DNA of 64,000 nt, taken from Psychrobacillus mangrovi. GTDB lineage: Bacteria > Bacillota > Bacilli > Bacillales_A > Planococcaceae. The notes below the pieces were generated by a model. That model was not told where the DNA came from. It was given only the letters and a program-made list of their open reading frames with translations, and made no database searches. How positions within the stretch are numbered: position 1 is the first letter of the stretch; each line of letters starts with the position of its first letter. The stretch spans positions 124,001-188,000 of the forward strand of contig NZ_JBAWSY010000004.1 in assembly GCF_037104765.1 (NCBI RefSeq), in the 5' to 3' direction. Both the position numbers and the translations under genes were made by a program. Of the stretch, positions 52,817 through 62,380 are shown one piece after another.

Positions 52817-53881
52817 ATGGAAAAAATATTAGAAGTTAAAGATCTAGAGCTTTCCTTCCATACATTTGCAGGAGAAGTTAAAGCTATTCGTGGCGTTAAT
52901 TTCGACTTAGTAAAAGGGGAAACTCTTGCAATTGTTGGAGAGTCTGGTTCTGGTAAATCTGTTACAACGAAGGCTATCATGCGTTTATTGCCTGAACATA
53001 GTTCAGAATTTAAAAATGGTCAAATCCTTTTTAACGGAAAAGACTTAACTAAATTAACGGATAAAGAAATGCAAAAGATTCGTGGGAAAGATATTTCGAT
53101 GATCTTCCAAGATCCTATGACATCTTTGAATCCTACTATGACAATAGGCAAACAAATTATGGAGCCTATTTTGAAACATCAAAAAGTTAGTAAGACCGAA
53201 GCTCGTAAAATTGCGGTAGACCTGTTACGTTTAGTAGGAATGCCGAAACCTGAAGCTCGTATTAAACAGTATCCTCATCAATTTTCTGGAGGACAACGAC
53301 AACGTATTGTTATTGCAATAGCTTTAGCTTGTAATCCACAAATCCTTATTGCGGATGAGCCTACAACGGCACTGGATGTTACAATACAAGCACAGATTCT
53401 AGAGTTAATGAAAGATCTACAGAAGAAAATTGATACATCTATTATTTTCATTACGCATGATTTAGGTGTGGTAGCGAACGTAGCAGACAGAGTGGCAGTT
53501 ATGTACGGTGGACGAATTGTAGAGATTGGTACTGTAGATGAACTTTTCTATAATCCACAGCATCCATATACATGGGGGTTACTAAGTTCAATGCCTTCAT
53601 TAGATGTTGGGGAAGAAAAACTCTATGCAATTCCAGGTACTCCTCCAGATTTATTGTTTCCACCAAAAGGAGATGCCTTTGCATTACGTAGTGACTATGC
53701 ATTAAAAATCGATCTGGAAGAGGCACCACCTTTCTTTAAGGTAAGTGATACGCATTATGCAGCAACATGGTTATTACATCCAGATGCTCCTCAAGTAGAG
53801 CCACCTGCTTCGATTGTTGAGCGCATGAAAAAATTCCCTGGTAGCCGCTATTATAATGGAACTAAAGGGGGGGCTTACTAA
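52817..53881 (+). CDS. oppD: Oligopeptide ABC transporter ATPase OppD
   Basis: 354 residues. Walker A GESGSGKSV (41-49), signature FSGGQRQR, Walker B ILIADEPTTALD. The C terminus is the Firmicute OppD type (DTHYAATWLLHP). AAGGAGG before ATG 52817; its stop overlaps the oppF start by one base. Confidence 0.95.
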   Translation: MEKILEVKDLELSFHTFAGEVKAIRGVNFDLVKGETLAIVGESGSGKSVTTKAIMRLLPEHSSEFKNGQILFNGKDLTKLTDKEMQKIRGKDISMIFQDPMTSLNPTMTIGKQIMEPILKHQKVSKTEARKIAVDLLRLVGMPKPEARIKQYPHQFSGGQRQRIVIAIALACNPQILIADEPTTALDVTIQAQILELMKDLQKKIDTSIIFITHDLGVVANVADRVAVMYGGRIVEIGTVDELFYNPQHPYTWGLLSSMPSLDVGEEKLYAIPGTPPDLLFPPKGDAFALRSDYALKIDLEEAPPFFKVSDTHYAATWLLHPDAPQVEPPASIVERMKKFPGSRYYNGTKGGAY

Positions 53882-54822
53882 TGGCTGAAAAATTACTAGA
53901 AATCAGAAATCTAAAGCAATATTTCAATCCAGGTAAGCCGAATGAAGTTCGCGCTGTTGATGATATTAGCTTTGATATATATAAAGGTGAAACACTAGGA
54001 CTTGTTGGAGAGTCTGGTTGTGGAAAATCAACTACTGGCCGTACTATTATTCGTTTATACGATGCAACAGATGGTGAAGTAATTTATGATGGTGTAAATG
54101 TACACGATAAAAAATCTAAAAATGATTTAAAAGTTTTCAACCGTAAAATGCAAATGATCTTCCAAGATCCTTATGCTTCTTTAAATCCACGTATGAAAGT
54201 ATTGGATATAATAGCAGAAGGTTTAGATATTCATGGTCTAGTTAAAAATCCGAAAGAACGTAAAGAACGCGTAGTAGAATTATTAGAGACAGTAGGTTTG
54301 AACCGTGAACATGCTGATCGTTATGCACATGAGTTTTCAGGCGGGCAGCGTCAACGTTTAGGAATTGCAAGAGCACTTGCAGTAAACCCTGAATTTATCA
54401 TTGCCGATGAGCCAATTTCAGCACTAGATGTTTCAATTCAAGCACAGGTTGTTAACTTATTGAAGGAATTGCAAAAAGAAAAAGGATTGACGTATTTGTT
54501 TATTGCTCATGACTTATCTATGGTTAAATACATTTCGGACCGTATTGGTGTAATGTATTTCGGTAAATTGGTCGAGCTTGCTCCTGCAGAGGATTTATAT
54601 AATAATCCCCTACATCCATATACTCAATCTTTATTGTCAGCTATTCCGCTTCCAGACCCTGATTATGAACGTACTCGTGTTCGTAAATCGTACGATCCTT
54701 CTTCACATAACTATCAAGATGGGGAAGAAATAGCGATGCGTGAAATAACACCTGGTCATTTTGTTTATTGCTCAGAAAAAGAACACGTAGCTTTAAAAGC
54801 AACTGCCAGCGCACGATTATAG
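53881..54822 (+). CDS. oppF: Oligopeptide ABC transporter ATPase OppF
   Basis: 313 residues. Walker A GESGCGKST (43-51), signature FSGGQRQR, Walker B IIADEPISALD, and the C-terminal GHFVYCSEKE segment. Last gene of opp. Confidence 0.95.
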   Translation: MAEKLLEIRNLKQYFNPGKPNEVRAVDDISFDIYKGETLGLVGESGCGKSTTGRTIIRLYDATDGEVIYDGVNVHDKKSKNDLKVFNRKMQMIFQDPYASLNPRMKVLDIIAEGLDIHGLVKNPKERKERVVELLETVGLNREHADRYAHEFSGGQRQRLGIARALAVNPEFIIADEPISALDVSIQAQVVNLLKELQKEKGLTYLFIAHDLSMVKYISDRIGVMYFGKLVELAPAEDLYNNPLHPYTQSLLSAIPLPDPDYERTRVRKSYDPSSHNYQDGEEIAMREITPGHFVYCSEKEHVALKATASARL

Positions 54823-54826
54823 TTTT

Positions 54827-54861
54827 AAACGGTCATTCTAAATAGAATGGCCGTTTTTTTT
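54827..54861 (+). terminator. Terminator of the opp operon
   Basis: AAACGGTCATTCTA (54827-54840) / TAGAATGGCCGTTT (54843-54856) followed by a T run. Confidence 0.9.
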
Positions 54862-54932
54862 ATTAATATTCTTTCATTCTATCCGTACTACTGATAGAAT
54901 GAAGAAAAAAGTAGAGAGGAAGGCTTTTACAT

Positions 54933-56141
54933 ATGAAGAATACTTTAAGATTATTAGCATCTATTGGCATGGCAACAACAATTATTGTTCCTACTTCAGT
55001 TTCAGCTGAAGGGAATTTGTTCTCCAAAAGCTTTTCACCTAAAGAATATAGCTTTCAAGCAATTGACGAGTCGCTCGTCTCGTCTTCCAAATTATTTATA
55101 TATGATTCAGGGCTTCAATTTGAATATCCAGATGCAGTAAGAGGGGTATATGTCACCGGTCATTCTGCAGGAGGCTCTAGATTTAACGATTTAGTAAAAC
55201 TGATGGATTCTACGGAACTAAATGCTATGGTAATAGATATAAAGGATGACTTTGGAAATTTAACATACATACCCAAGGAGGACTCGTCATTAGCAAAATA
55301 TGATATTGGCAAACCATACATAAAGGATCCACAAAAAATGTTAAAAATAATGGAGGAAAAACAAATTTATCCGATTGCTCGGGTCGTAGTTTTTAAAGAT
55401 ACGGAGTTAGCCGAACGAAAGCCAGAATGGTCGTTTGTGGATGGTAATTCCGTTTGGAAAAATGGAAGAGGTGAATCATTCGTTAACCCATTTTTACAAG
55501 AAGTATGGGATCATAATGTCCAAATAGCAATTGAAGCTGCCAAGATGGGCTTTAAAGAAATCCAATTTGACTATGTACGTTTCCCCGAGGGATTTGAAAA
55601 AAGAGATAGCACGCTAAAATACTCAATGGGGGACTATGAAACATCAGAGCTTGATTCTGTTCAAAGACGAGTACAAGCAGTTACAGATTTTGTTGCCTAT
55701 GCTAAAGAGAAATTGAAACCATACGGGGCACAGGTCTCTGTAGACATTTTTGGTTATTCTGCAACACTTCCAGAAGCACCAGGAATCGGACAAAACTTTT
55801 CTAAAATATCGGCTAACGTAGATGTCATTTCTTCTATGATATACCCAAGTCATTGGACATCTTATTTCGGTATTGCTAAACCTGATCTCGAACCATATCG
55901 ATTGGTTCAAGAATACGCTAAAGTAGAGAACGCTAAATTGGGAGAGCTTGAAAATCCACCTGTATCTCGACCTTGGCTTCAGGATTTTACTGCTTCTTAT
56001 TTAGGATCAGGGAATTACCAAAAATATGGTAAGAATGAGGTCGAAGCTCAAATAAGAGCTTTGAATGAAGCCGGTATTAAGGAATTTTTACTGTGGAATG
56101 CAGGCAATAAGTATTCTCCTGGTGTGGATTATACGCCATAA
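54933..56141 (+). CDS. Secreted putative glycoside hydrolase, DUF4015 family
   Basis: 402 residues with a signal peptide (1-25, ending SVSA) and a TIM-barrel-like DUF4015 domain: RGVYVTGHSAGG, MVIDIKDDFGNL, PIARVVVFKD, the conserved QFDYVRFPEG, SVDIFGY and MIYPSHW. The family is related to GH13-type barrels and annotated as putative glycosidase; substrate unknown. AGAGGAAGG before ATG 54933. A single-gene unit between opp and spx, a place taken by yjbBC in B. subtilis. Confidence 0.85.
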   Translation: MKNTLRLLASIGMATTIIVPTSVSAEGNLFSKSFSPKEYSFQAIDESLVSSSKLFIYDSGLQFEYPDAVRGVYVTGHSAGGSRFNDLVKLMDSTELNAMVIDIKDDFGNLTYIPKEDSSLAKYDIGKPYIKDPQKMLKIMEEKQIYPIARVVVFKDTELAERKPEWSFVDGNSVWKNGRGESFVNPFLQEVWDHNVQIAIEAAKMGFKEIQFDYVRFPEGFEKRDSTLKYSMGDYETSELDSVQRRVQAVTDFVAYAKEKLKPYGAQVSVDIFGYSATLPEAPGIGQNFSKISANVDVISSMIYPSHWTSYFGIAKPDLEPYRLVQEYAKVENAKLGELENPPVSRPWLQDFTASYLGSGNYQKYGKNEVEAQIRALNEAGIKEFLLWNAGNKYSPGVDYTP

Positions 56142-56636
56142 TTAAAGAATTTATAATGAAACATAAGAAGAAAATTTTATGGTCTGACTGTAGAAAATAC
56201 TCGAAGAAAACGATGATAGAGATTGATTGAACTAAATGAAAAAAACATTAAAGGCAGTTGGCATGAACTATTCCAACTGCCTTTTTTTATTTTTTGAAAC
56301 CTTTTTTCATCTAAAACGTACTATTAAGTATAACAGGCATTTTCAATTTGACCTTTCTAAATGAGAATAACGTAAAAAAATATTTCTAAAGTAGGTTTAA
56401 ATAATATAAGAGATGGGTATAAGGTAAACATACAGTTATTTAACCTTCAGTCGTATGAATAGCTTATATTTTAAACGAATTTGTGTCCAGACAGGTAAAT
56501 AGTAAAAAAAATTTTATAAACATATTTTAATTAAATTAAAATTAGTGTATACTTGAAAAGTAATGCTATTACATTAAACTAATTATAATCTACTTCATAT
56601 AACACAATTACTTTTTGAAAGGAAGTGTTTTTATTG
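56142..56636. other. Gap between the DUF4015 gene and spx
   Basis: Holds a terminator (56250-56288) and about 330 bases of very AT-rich DNA that must contain the spx promoter. TATACT (56548) and TATAAT (56584) are -10 candidates without good -35 partners. Bases 56186-56212 resemble the left arm of the mecA terminator at 58020 but lack the right arm. No gene is seen. Confidence 0.5.
56250..56288 (+). terminator. Terminator of the DUF4015 gene
   Basis: AAAGGCAGTTGG (56250-56261) / CCAACTGCCTTT (56273-56284) and a T run. Confidence 0.9.
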
Positions 56637-57032
56637 ATGGTTACATTATTTACTTCACCAAGTTGTACGTCTTGTAGAAAAGCAAAAGCGTGGTTGGAAG
56701 AGCATGATATTCCTTATACAGAGCGTAACATTTTTTCTGAACCACTTAGTATAAGCGAGATAAAAGAAATTTTGCGTATGACAGAAGATGGAACAGATGA
56801 AATTATTTCAACTCGTTCTAAAATATTCCAAAAATTAAATGTTGATGTGGAGAGTTTACCACTTCAACGTCTATATGAGTTAATTCAAGAGTATCCTGGA
56901 TTATTACGTCGTCCAATTATCTTAGATGAAAAACGATTACAAGTTGGATACAATGAAGACGAAATTCGCCGATTTTTGCCGAGAAAAGTTCGTGCTTATC
57001 AATTGCTAGAAGCACAACGTCTTGTTAACTAA
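56637..57032 (+). CDS. spx: Redox/stress regulator Spx
   Basis: Spx binds the RNA polymerase alpha C-terminal domain and redirects transcription under disulfide stress. 131 residues from ATG 56637 (AAAGGAAGTG upstream), identical in length to B. subtilis Spx. The redox switch CTSC gives Cys10 and Cys13; the ArsC-like fold is complete and includes RRPIILDEKRLQVGYN. Protein level is normally set by ClpXP with SpxH, whose gene is at 62514-63329. Confidence 0.97.
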   Translation: MVTLFTSPSCTSCRKAKAWLEEHDIPYTERNIFSEPLSISEIKEILRMTEDGTDEIISTRSKIFQKLNVDVESLPLQRLYELIQEYPGLLRRPIILDEKRLQVGYNEDEIRRFLPRKVRAYQLLEAQRLVN

Positions 57033-57120
57033 TAGCAACCAAGCCGATGGTTTTTCAAATTAATTTTGAACAAACATCAGCTGGTTTTAGCAACTAAAAT
57101 TCGATTGTAAATTGAACAGG

Positions 57121-57165
57121 CGCTAGACAATTAAGGCATTTGCCTCGAAATTGTCTTGCGTTTTT
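57121..57165 (+). terminator. Terminator of spx
   Basis: CGCTAGACAATT (57121-57132) / AATTGTCTTGCG (57149-57160) with an inner GGCA/TGCC stem and five T residues. Confidence 0.82.
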
Positions 57166-57328
57166 ATTTTAGTACTTGCATTGTTACCTAAATTTTCTTA
57201 CAATGCAGATAGTCTAGTTATTATTATGAAAAGGTGAGTATGAATCCTTTTCTTTTTTTGTTAAACAACATACAATAGTAGTAGACATTGCAGAAAGAAA
57301 CGGTCAGAAGCGAAAGGAGATGTGTTAA

Positions 57329-57997
57329 ATGGATATCGAGCGTATCAATGATAACACTTTCAAAGTATACATTTCATACATCGACATTGAAGAAAGAGGC
57401 TTCAGCCGAGATGAAATATGGTTTAACAAAGATAAGAGCGAGCAGCTTTTTTGGGAGATGATGGATGAGGTTCATGATGATGATCATTTTGATGATTTAG
57501 ATGGTCCATTATGGATTCAAGTTCATGCGATGGAAAAAGGTTTGGAAGTAATTGTTACTCGAACGGAAATGACTAAAGGGAATGATAGATCAGAATCAAG
57601 TTTTGAGTTGGAAGATCAATCAGGAAAAATTTTCAAAAACGGTGTTTCGAGTTCTATAGGTCCCCATGAGTTTGAAGACTTTCCAAGCTATATGGATGAT
57701 TTAGATGAATTACCATCGGATTATACTTTCGTATTTGAAAATTTTGATGACTTGCTACCATTGGCAAAAAAAATGGATAAAAAAACTCTTCATTCATCGT
57801 TGTACTATTATGAAGATAAATATTACTTGAATGTACAATTTAACTTCGATATGAACGAACTGGTATCTATCCTAGATACTTTAAGTGTTATATCAGAATT
57901 TGCTAACAAAACAAATAAAACAATTCATATAATTCAAGAATACGGTAAAGAAATAATAGGGAACGATGTATTTCAAGAACTAAACCAGCATTTTTAA
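57329..57997 (+). CDS. mecA: ClpC adaptor protein MecA
   Basis: MecA delivers ComK and other targets to ClpCP and promotes ClpC assembly. 222 residues: N-terminal substrate-binding domain (MDIERINDNTFKVYISY), an acidic linker (about 90-135) and the C-terminal ClpC-binding domain. AAAGGAGATG before ATG 57329. Order spx-mecA-coiA-pepF is conserved with B. subtilis. Confidence 0.95.
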   Translation: MDIERINDNTFKVYISYIDIEERGFSRDEIWFNKDKSEQLFWEMMDEVHDDDHFDDLDGPLWIQVHAMEKGLEVIVTRTEMTKGNDRSESSFELEDQSGKIFKNGVSSSIGPHEFEDFPSYMDDLDELPSDYTFVFENFDDLLPLAKKMDKKTLHSSLYYYEDKYYLNVQFNFDMNELVSILDTLSVISEFANKTNKTIHIIQEYGKEIIGNDVFQELNQHF

Positions 57998-58065
57998 ACC
58001 TTCTGTAATAGAAGGTTTTAGACTGTAGAAAACTCGAAACAAACGAGTTTTCTACAGTCTTTTTC
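57996..58065 (+). terminator. Double terminator of mecA
   Basis: A first hairpin AAACCTTCT / AGAAGGTTT (57996-58018) is followed by a perfect 17-bp stem (58020-58036 with 58044-58060) and five T residues. Confidence 0.9.
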
Positions 58066-58067
58066 TT

Positions 58068-58200
58068 TATAGGGGATAAATCAGGTTTTCCGAATCTTAC
58101 CGTTGGCCTTTCCAGGCGAGAGCCGAGTCTCATTCTTAGTTCGCTTGATGCGGGGTACCGTTTGTCTTGCTTTCCCACCATACGTCGCGCTAAATTCTCT
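58068..58200. repeat. GC-rich palindromic element family 2, copy B (degenerate)
   Basis: Shares GGATA(G/A)ATCAGGTTTTCC and TCTTACCG-type flanks and the GGCGAG...GCCGAG core with copy A at 37496, but is shorter and more diverged. The rest of the gap to 58450 is AT-rich with no gene visible. Confidence 0.55.
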
Positions 58201-58450
58201 TAAATGAATAAGTAAATAGTTTTTACAAAAATACTGATTTCGAGTTTTTCAGTAGACTCCTCTCACGCTCAATATACTCATTATAAAATAATGAACGAGA
58301 CCGATTAGATTAAAGTAAAACAACTTGTTTCACAAGAACATTTATTTCTCACGCCTTTGTATTCAATTAAAACCATTCTAATAGAAGGTATTTTTTATTT
58401 AATTGTCTTTTTTAAAAGTACTTGACTTTTTATCAGAATATTCGTAACTT

Positions 58451-59617
58451 ATGGTAGAGGAGGTGTTAAAATTTCTTACTGCAATCACAAAACATGGACA
58501 AGTTTTTATACCTGCGAACTATTCCAAAGAACATTTAAGAGAATTAAAAAAACATAATAAGTTTTCTTGTTTGCAATGTCGGGAAGAAGTCATATTAAAA
58601 AATGGACCAATTAATATTCCACATTTTGCTCACAGACGTAAATCAGATTGTATCAACTCGTTTTCAGAAGGAGAGACCGAAGATCATCTCAATGGTAAAT
58701 TTCAACTGTTTGCATTCTTTCAACAAAAAAATGTACAAGCTTATTTAGAGGAATATATTCCTTCTATTAATCAGAGACCAGATATTTTAATTAAAAACGG
58801 AGACAAGCTAATAGCGATTGAATATCAATGTAGTCAATTACCTGCTTCGCTTTTAATTGATCGGTCAAATGGTTATAAGAAACAGTCCGTAAACCCATTG
58901 TGGATATTAAAAACTCCCTCCCCATCCGAGCTACCTACTAAAGAAATTGGTGTCATGCAATTGTCATCATTTAAAAAACAGTTCTTTTTAACATATCCCA
59001 CGTATGGAAAAACAATTATCACCTACTGCCCCCACACTAAACATTTTCACTATATTTCAAATACGCTTCATATAAAAACAAACACCTATATTACAAAAAT
59101 TAAAAAATTATCTATTAACGACCAAACATGGCCTTTTGCGATTATAAAGAGAATTTCTTTTGAAGAATATCAAAAGTATTTTAACCTCTATCAATCATAT
59201 AGATTAAAGCATATTAATCATTTGTATTTCTATAATAGAAGAGGTATTCAATCTGTCTTTTTGCAAATATGTTATAGATGGAGATTATCTCCACAAAAAC
59301 TCCCGTTGTTTATTGGAATTCCGACTGCCAATGCAGAAGTATTTCATGTTCATGCAGTAGAGTGGCAAATCCAACTCCTTGATTATTTAAATAAAATAAA
59401 TGTACCTATTAATTCGGTAAATACTTCACATTGTAAGGCATTTATTCAAGATCGCCCAATTGGACCTGTGAACGATGAACAAAAACTAATAGCTGTAAAA
59501 GCTTATATAAATATTTTGAATCGATGTATGCTTACAACTGGACAAAAGGGATATGATAGTTATATCAATTTTCCTAAAATGGTCCAATTACTGTACAGTG
59601 ATTTTCTTGCAAATTAA
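58451..59617 (+). CDS. coiA: Competence protein CoiA-like nuclease
   Basis: CoiA promotes recombination of incoming DNA during transformation. The N-terminal zinc-like segment CLQCREEVILKNG..IPHFAHRR and the nuclease core (DHLNGKFQLF, RPDILI, AIEYQCSQ) are intact; about 388 residues. The start is a problem: AGGAGGT at 58458-58464 points to position 58472, where relatives have an initiator before LTAI, but the codon is TTT. The upstream ATG 58451 and GTG 58463 are in frame but the first lacks a ribosome site and the second lies within it. Start is therefore tentative. Confidence 0.87.
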   Translation: MVEEVLKFLTAITKHGQVFIPANYSKEHLRELKKHNKFSCLQCREEVILKNGPINIPHFAHRRKSDCINSFSEGETEDHLNGKFQLFAFFQQKNVQAYLEEYIPSINQRPDILIKNGDKLIAIEYQCSQLPASLLIDRSNGYKKQSVNPLWILKTPSPSELPTKEIGVMQLSSFKKQFFLTYPTYGKTIITYCPHTKHFHYISNTLHIKTNTYITKIKKLSINDQTWPFAIIKRISFEEYQKYFNLYQSYRLKHINHLYFYNRRGIQSVFLQICYRWRLSPQKLPLFIGIPTANAEVFHVHAVEWQIQLLDYLNKINVPINSVNTSHCKAFIQDRPIGPVNDEQKLIAVKAYINILNRCMLTTGQKGYDSYINFPKMVQLLYSDFLAN

Positions 59618-59679
59618 CTAGAAAATTGAGAAAATAAGAAGTGATTCGAATTTCGAAGCAAATGGAAGGGGAGTTCATC

Positions 59680-61500
59680 TTGACTGCAGAAACAAAGAAC
59701 AAAATCTTAACACGAGAAGAAGTTCAGGAGCATTTAACATGGAAATTAGAAGATATTTTTGCTTCTAATGATGTATGGGAAAAGGAGTTCAAAGAAGTTT
59801 CAGAGCTATCTAAAAAAGCAGCTTCTTATCAGGGAACTATTAAAAATGGTGCGGATGCTTTATTGACCGTATTAATGTATAGAGATGAACTAACTGAACG
59901 CTTACGTAAGCTTTATACGTATGCACATATGCGTCATGATCAAGATACTGCAAACAGCACCTATCAAGCAATGGAAAGCCGTATTAAATCACTTTTTGTA
60001 AAGGTTTCCACTGAATTGTCTTTCTTAGTTCCAGAAATTTTATCTGTAGATGAAGTTATTATTTCAAGCTATTTATCAGATAATCAAAACCTAAAGCTAT
60101 ATAGCCAACTACTAGAAGAAATTAATAAAGAACGACCTCATGTTCTTTCACAAGAACAAGAAGCATTGCTTGCTCAATACTCCGAAATAGCAGGTGCATC
60201 TGCAGATACATTTGGAAAATTAAATAATGCTGATTTAGAATTTCCACTCATCAAAGACGAAGATGGTAATGATATACAACTTACGCATGGAAGATTTACT
60301 CGCTTTTTGGAAAGTGAAGATGGAAGAGTACGGGAGGATGCATTCAAAGCGATGTATGACACCTATAGTAAATTTCGTAATACATTTGCTTCCACTTTAA
60401 GTGGTAATGTGAAAAGCGACAATGTAAATGCTAAAATTAGAAACTATGCATCTGCTCGTGAAGCTGCAATGTCCCAAAATAATATTCCAGAAAGTGTGTA
60501 CGATAATTTAGTTGGCACAATCAATAAAAACGTTCATTTACTTCATAAATATGTAGGATTACGCAAGAAAGTGCTGGGTCTAGAAGAACTTCATATGTGG
60601 GATTTATATACACCTTTAGTAAAAGAGGTAGATATGGAGTTCACGTATGAAGAAGCTTGTGATACCATGCTTAAAAGCTTTGAACCACTAGGCGAAGAAT
60701 ATGTTTCCATCGTTAAAGAAGGACTGGAAAATCGATGGGTGGACGTTGTGGAAACGAAGGGTAAACGTTCAGGAGCATATTCGTCGGGTTCGTATGGAAC
60801 AAATCCATATATTTTAATGAACTGGCAAAATAACGTGAATAATTTATTCACGCTTGCTCATGAGTTTGGACATAGTATCCACAGTTATTATACACGAGCA
60901 AATCAACCGTATGTTTATGGAGATTATTCTATTTTCGTAGCTGAAGTTGCATCTACAAGTAATGAAGCATTGTTAAATGATTACTTGTTAAAAACAATTG
61001 AAGATCCTAAAAAACGTATTTATTTATTAAATCACTGGTTAGAAGGTTTCCGTGGGACTGTTTTCCGACAAACAATGTTTGCTGAATTTGAGCATATCAT
61101 TCACAAACTAGATCAAGACGGAGAAGCTCTTACTGCAGATAAGCTGACAGAGGAATATTATAATTTAAATAAAAAATATTTTGGTGATGAGATTATTATT
61201 GATGAACAGATTGGACTAGAATGGGCACGCATTCCACATTTCTACTACAATTACTACGTTTATCAATATGCAACAGGCTTAAGTGCGGCAACAGCGCTTA
61301 GCAATCAAATACTGACAGAAGGCAAGCCGGCGGTTGATCGCTATATTAATGAATTTTTAAAAGCTGGATCCTCCGATTATCCGATAGAAGTGTTGAAAAA
61401 GGCTGGGGTAGATATGAACACAGCTGCTCCAATTGAGGAAGCATGTCGTGTATTTGAAGAAAAATTGAATGAACTAGAGCAACTGCTTTTAGGTGAATAA
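59680..61500 (+). CDS. pepF: Oligoendopeptidase F
   Basis: Cytosolic M3-family zinc peptidase that cuts imported or internal oligopeptides. HEFGH at 394-398 with the downstream EVASTSNEALL glutamate gives the full zinc site. 606 residues from TTG 59680, which is spaced correctly from GGAAGGGGAG; GTG 59641 and ATG 59662 upstream are weaker. Follows coiA by 62 bases and is ended by a terminator. Confidence 0.95.
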   Translation: MTAETKNKILTREEVQEHLTWKLEDIFASNDVWEKEFKEVSELSKKAASYQGTIKNGADALLTVLMYRDELTERLRKLYTYAHMRHDQDTANSTYQAMESRIKSLFVKVSTELSFLVPEILSVDEVIISSYLSDNQNLKLYSQLLEEINKERPHVLSQEQEALLAQYSEIAGASADTFGKLNNADLEFPLIKDEDGNDIQLTHGRFTRFLESEDGRVREDAFKAMYDTYSKFRNTFASTLSGNVKSDNVNAKIRNYASAREAAMSQNNIPESVYDNLVGTINKNVHLLHKYVGLRKKVLGLEELHMWDLYTPLVKEVDMEFTYEEACDTMLKSFEPLGEEYVSIVKEGLENRWVDVVETKGKRSGAYSSGSYGTNPYILMNWQNNVNNLFTLAHEFGHSIHSYYTRANQPYVYGDYSIFVAEVASTSNEALLNDYLLKTIEDPKKRIYLLNHWLEGFRGTVFRQTMFAEFEHIIHKLDQDGEALTADKLTEEYYNLNKKYFGDEIIIDEQIGLEWARIPHFYYNYYVYQYATGLSAATALSNQILTEGKPAVDRYINEFLKAGSSDYPIEVLKKAGVDMNTAAPIEEACRVFEEKLNELEQLLLGE

Positions 61501-61506
61501 GAAAGG

Positions 61507-61538
61507 AAGTCTGGCATATTTTATGTCAGACTTTTTTT
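61507..61538 (+). terminator. Terminator of pepF
   Basis: AAGTCTGGCATA (61507-61518) / TATGTCAGACTT (61522-61533, one G-U pair) followed by a T run. The third 21-bp-type array follows it within 50 bases. Confidence 0.9.
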
Positions 61539-61580
61539 CTTACAATTAGCTAAAAGTTATTGAACGGATAGATAATAATT

Positions 61581-61818
61581 TATCTGGTTACTAAGTTTTT
61601 TATCCGGTCATATTTACGTTTCTCCAGTCACAATTTTTTCTATCCGGTTAGAAAAAATGCATATAAGGTCGAATCGGATGGCTTGTCTCAATAATCGGAT
61701 GGTTCAGTCAGATTATCGGGTGGTTTTTCTCAATAATCGGATGGTTCAGCCAGATTATCGGATGGTTTGCCTGAATAATCGGATGGTCCACGCATAAAAT
61801 CGGATGGCTCAGTAAGAT
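61581..61818. repeat. Two-part 20/21-bp-period array, words TATCCGGTTA and AATCGGATGG
   Basis: Part one has the word TATCYGGT at 61581, 61601, 61621 (degenerate) and 61641, an exact 20-base period. Part two has WATCGGATGG at 61672, 61693, 61714, 61735, 61756, 61777 and 61798, seven units at exactly 21 bases. The between-word bases in part two alternate (..CTCAAT / ..CAGAT), giving a 42-bp higher order. The part-one word resembles the reverse complement of the part-two word, so the halves may be in opposite orientation. Intergenic, after the pepF terminator. Confidence 0.9.
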
Positions 61819-61886
61819 TGTTAATAAATAATACTGAAAACCGGGATAAGGCATACTTCTTTCATTGAATTGTGTCTATTTCATCA

Positions 61887-61972
61887 GGATGTACTCCTTA
61901 CACTACGCAAGACGGGAAAGAAGCGACTCATCCTCCAGTGGCTCATGCGTAGCGTGCGGCAAGTACACATCC
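61887..61972. repeat. Palindromic element family 1, copy D (shortened)
   Basis: Ends GGATGTACTCC and AAGTACACATCC; the right half (GGCTCATGCGTAGCGTGCGGCAAG-type, here described by its blocks) matches copy A, while about 35 internal bases are missing. The upstream flank (TTCATTGAATTG) also matches copy A. Confidence 0.7.
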
Positions 61973-62074
61973 GTGTATTTACTTCATGAGGGACTGGTTG
62001 TGTTTAGGATAATGTCACAAGGAAACTAACGTTTACTTTTCATATTGAAACAGTACCGTATAACACATATTTTC

Positions 62075-62150
62075 AGGATACGTCGCAGGACGAAAGTGAT
62101 GAGGAGTACTCATCCTGAATAGGTTTATGCTTAGCGTGGGGCAAAACCTT
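62075..62150. repeat. Palindromic element family 1, copy E (decayed)
   Basis: Only blocks such as CAGGATACGTCGCAGGACG, ACTCATCCTG and TTAGCGTGGGGC remain. Probably a relic of the same family. Confidence 0.45.
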
Positions 62151-62311
62151 TCTATAAAGAAGGCTAGCTGTCAAAGAAGAATTGGAATGACCAATGCAGA
62201 TAAAGCTTATATTTAAGGAAGTATTAAAGGTTAGACGTCATACTTATGACGAATTTGTGAAAAGAGTATCTAATATATTGTATTTATAATAATGGCATGT
62301 TAAAGTAAGAG

Positions 62312-62327
62312 TGTGAAATAAATCACA
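62312..62327. promoter_or_regulatory. Fnr-type binding site candidate
   Basis: TGTGAAATAAATCACA is a perfect match to the Bacillus Fnr consensus TGTGA-N6-TCACA. A minus-strand TATTAT (62286-62291) would place its centre near -41 for a leftward transcript; TAACAT (62331) would place it near -22 for a rightward one. No protein gene lies directly downstream on either side. An Fnr-like regulator gene is at 34426-35121. Confidence 0.55.
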
Positions 62328-62380
62328 AGATAACATACACCCCTTTGTTTGAACGTGAACATTTCTCCCATCCCCTTTGT

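Noticed and set aside
61581..61818. CRISPR array
   Set aside because: Repeats are only about 10 bases, spacers of 10-11 bases alternate between two versions, and no cas genes are near.
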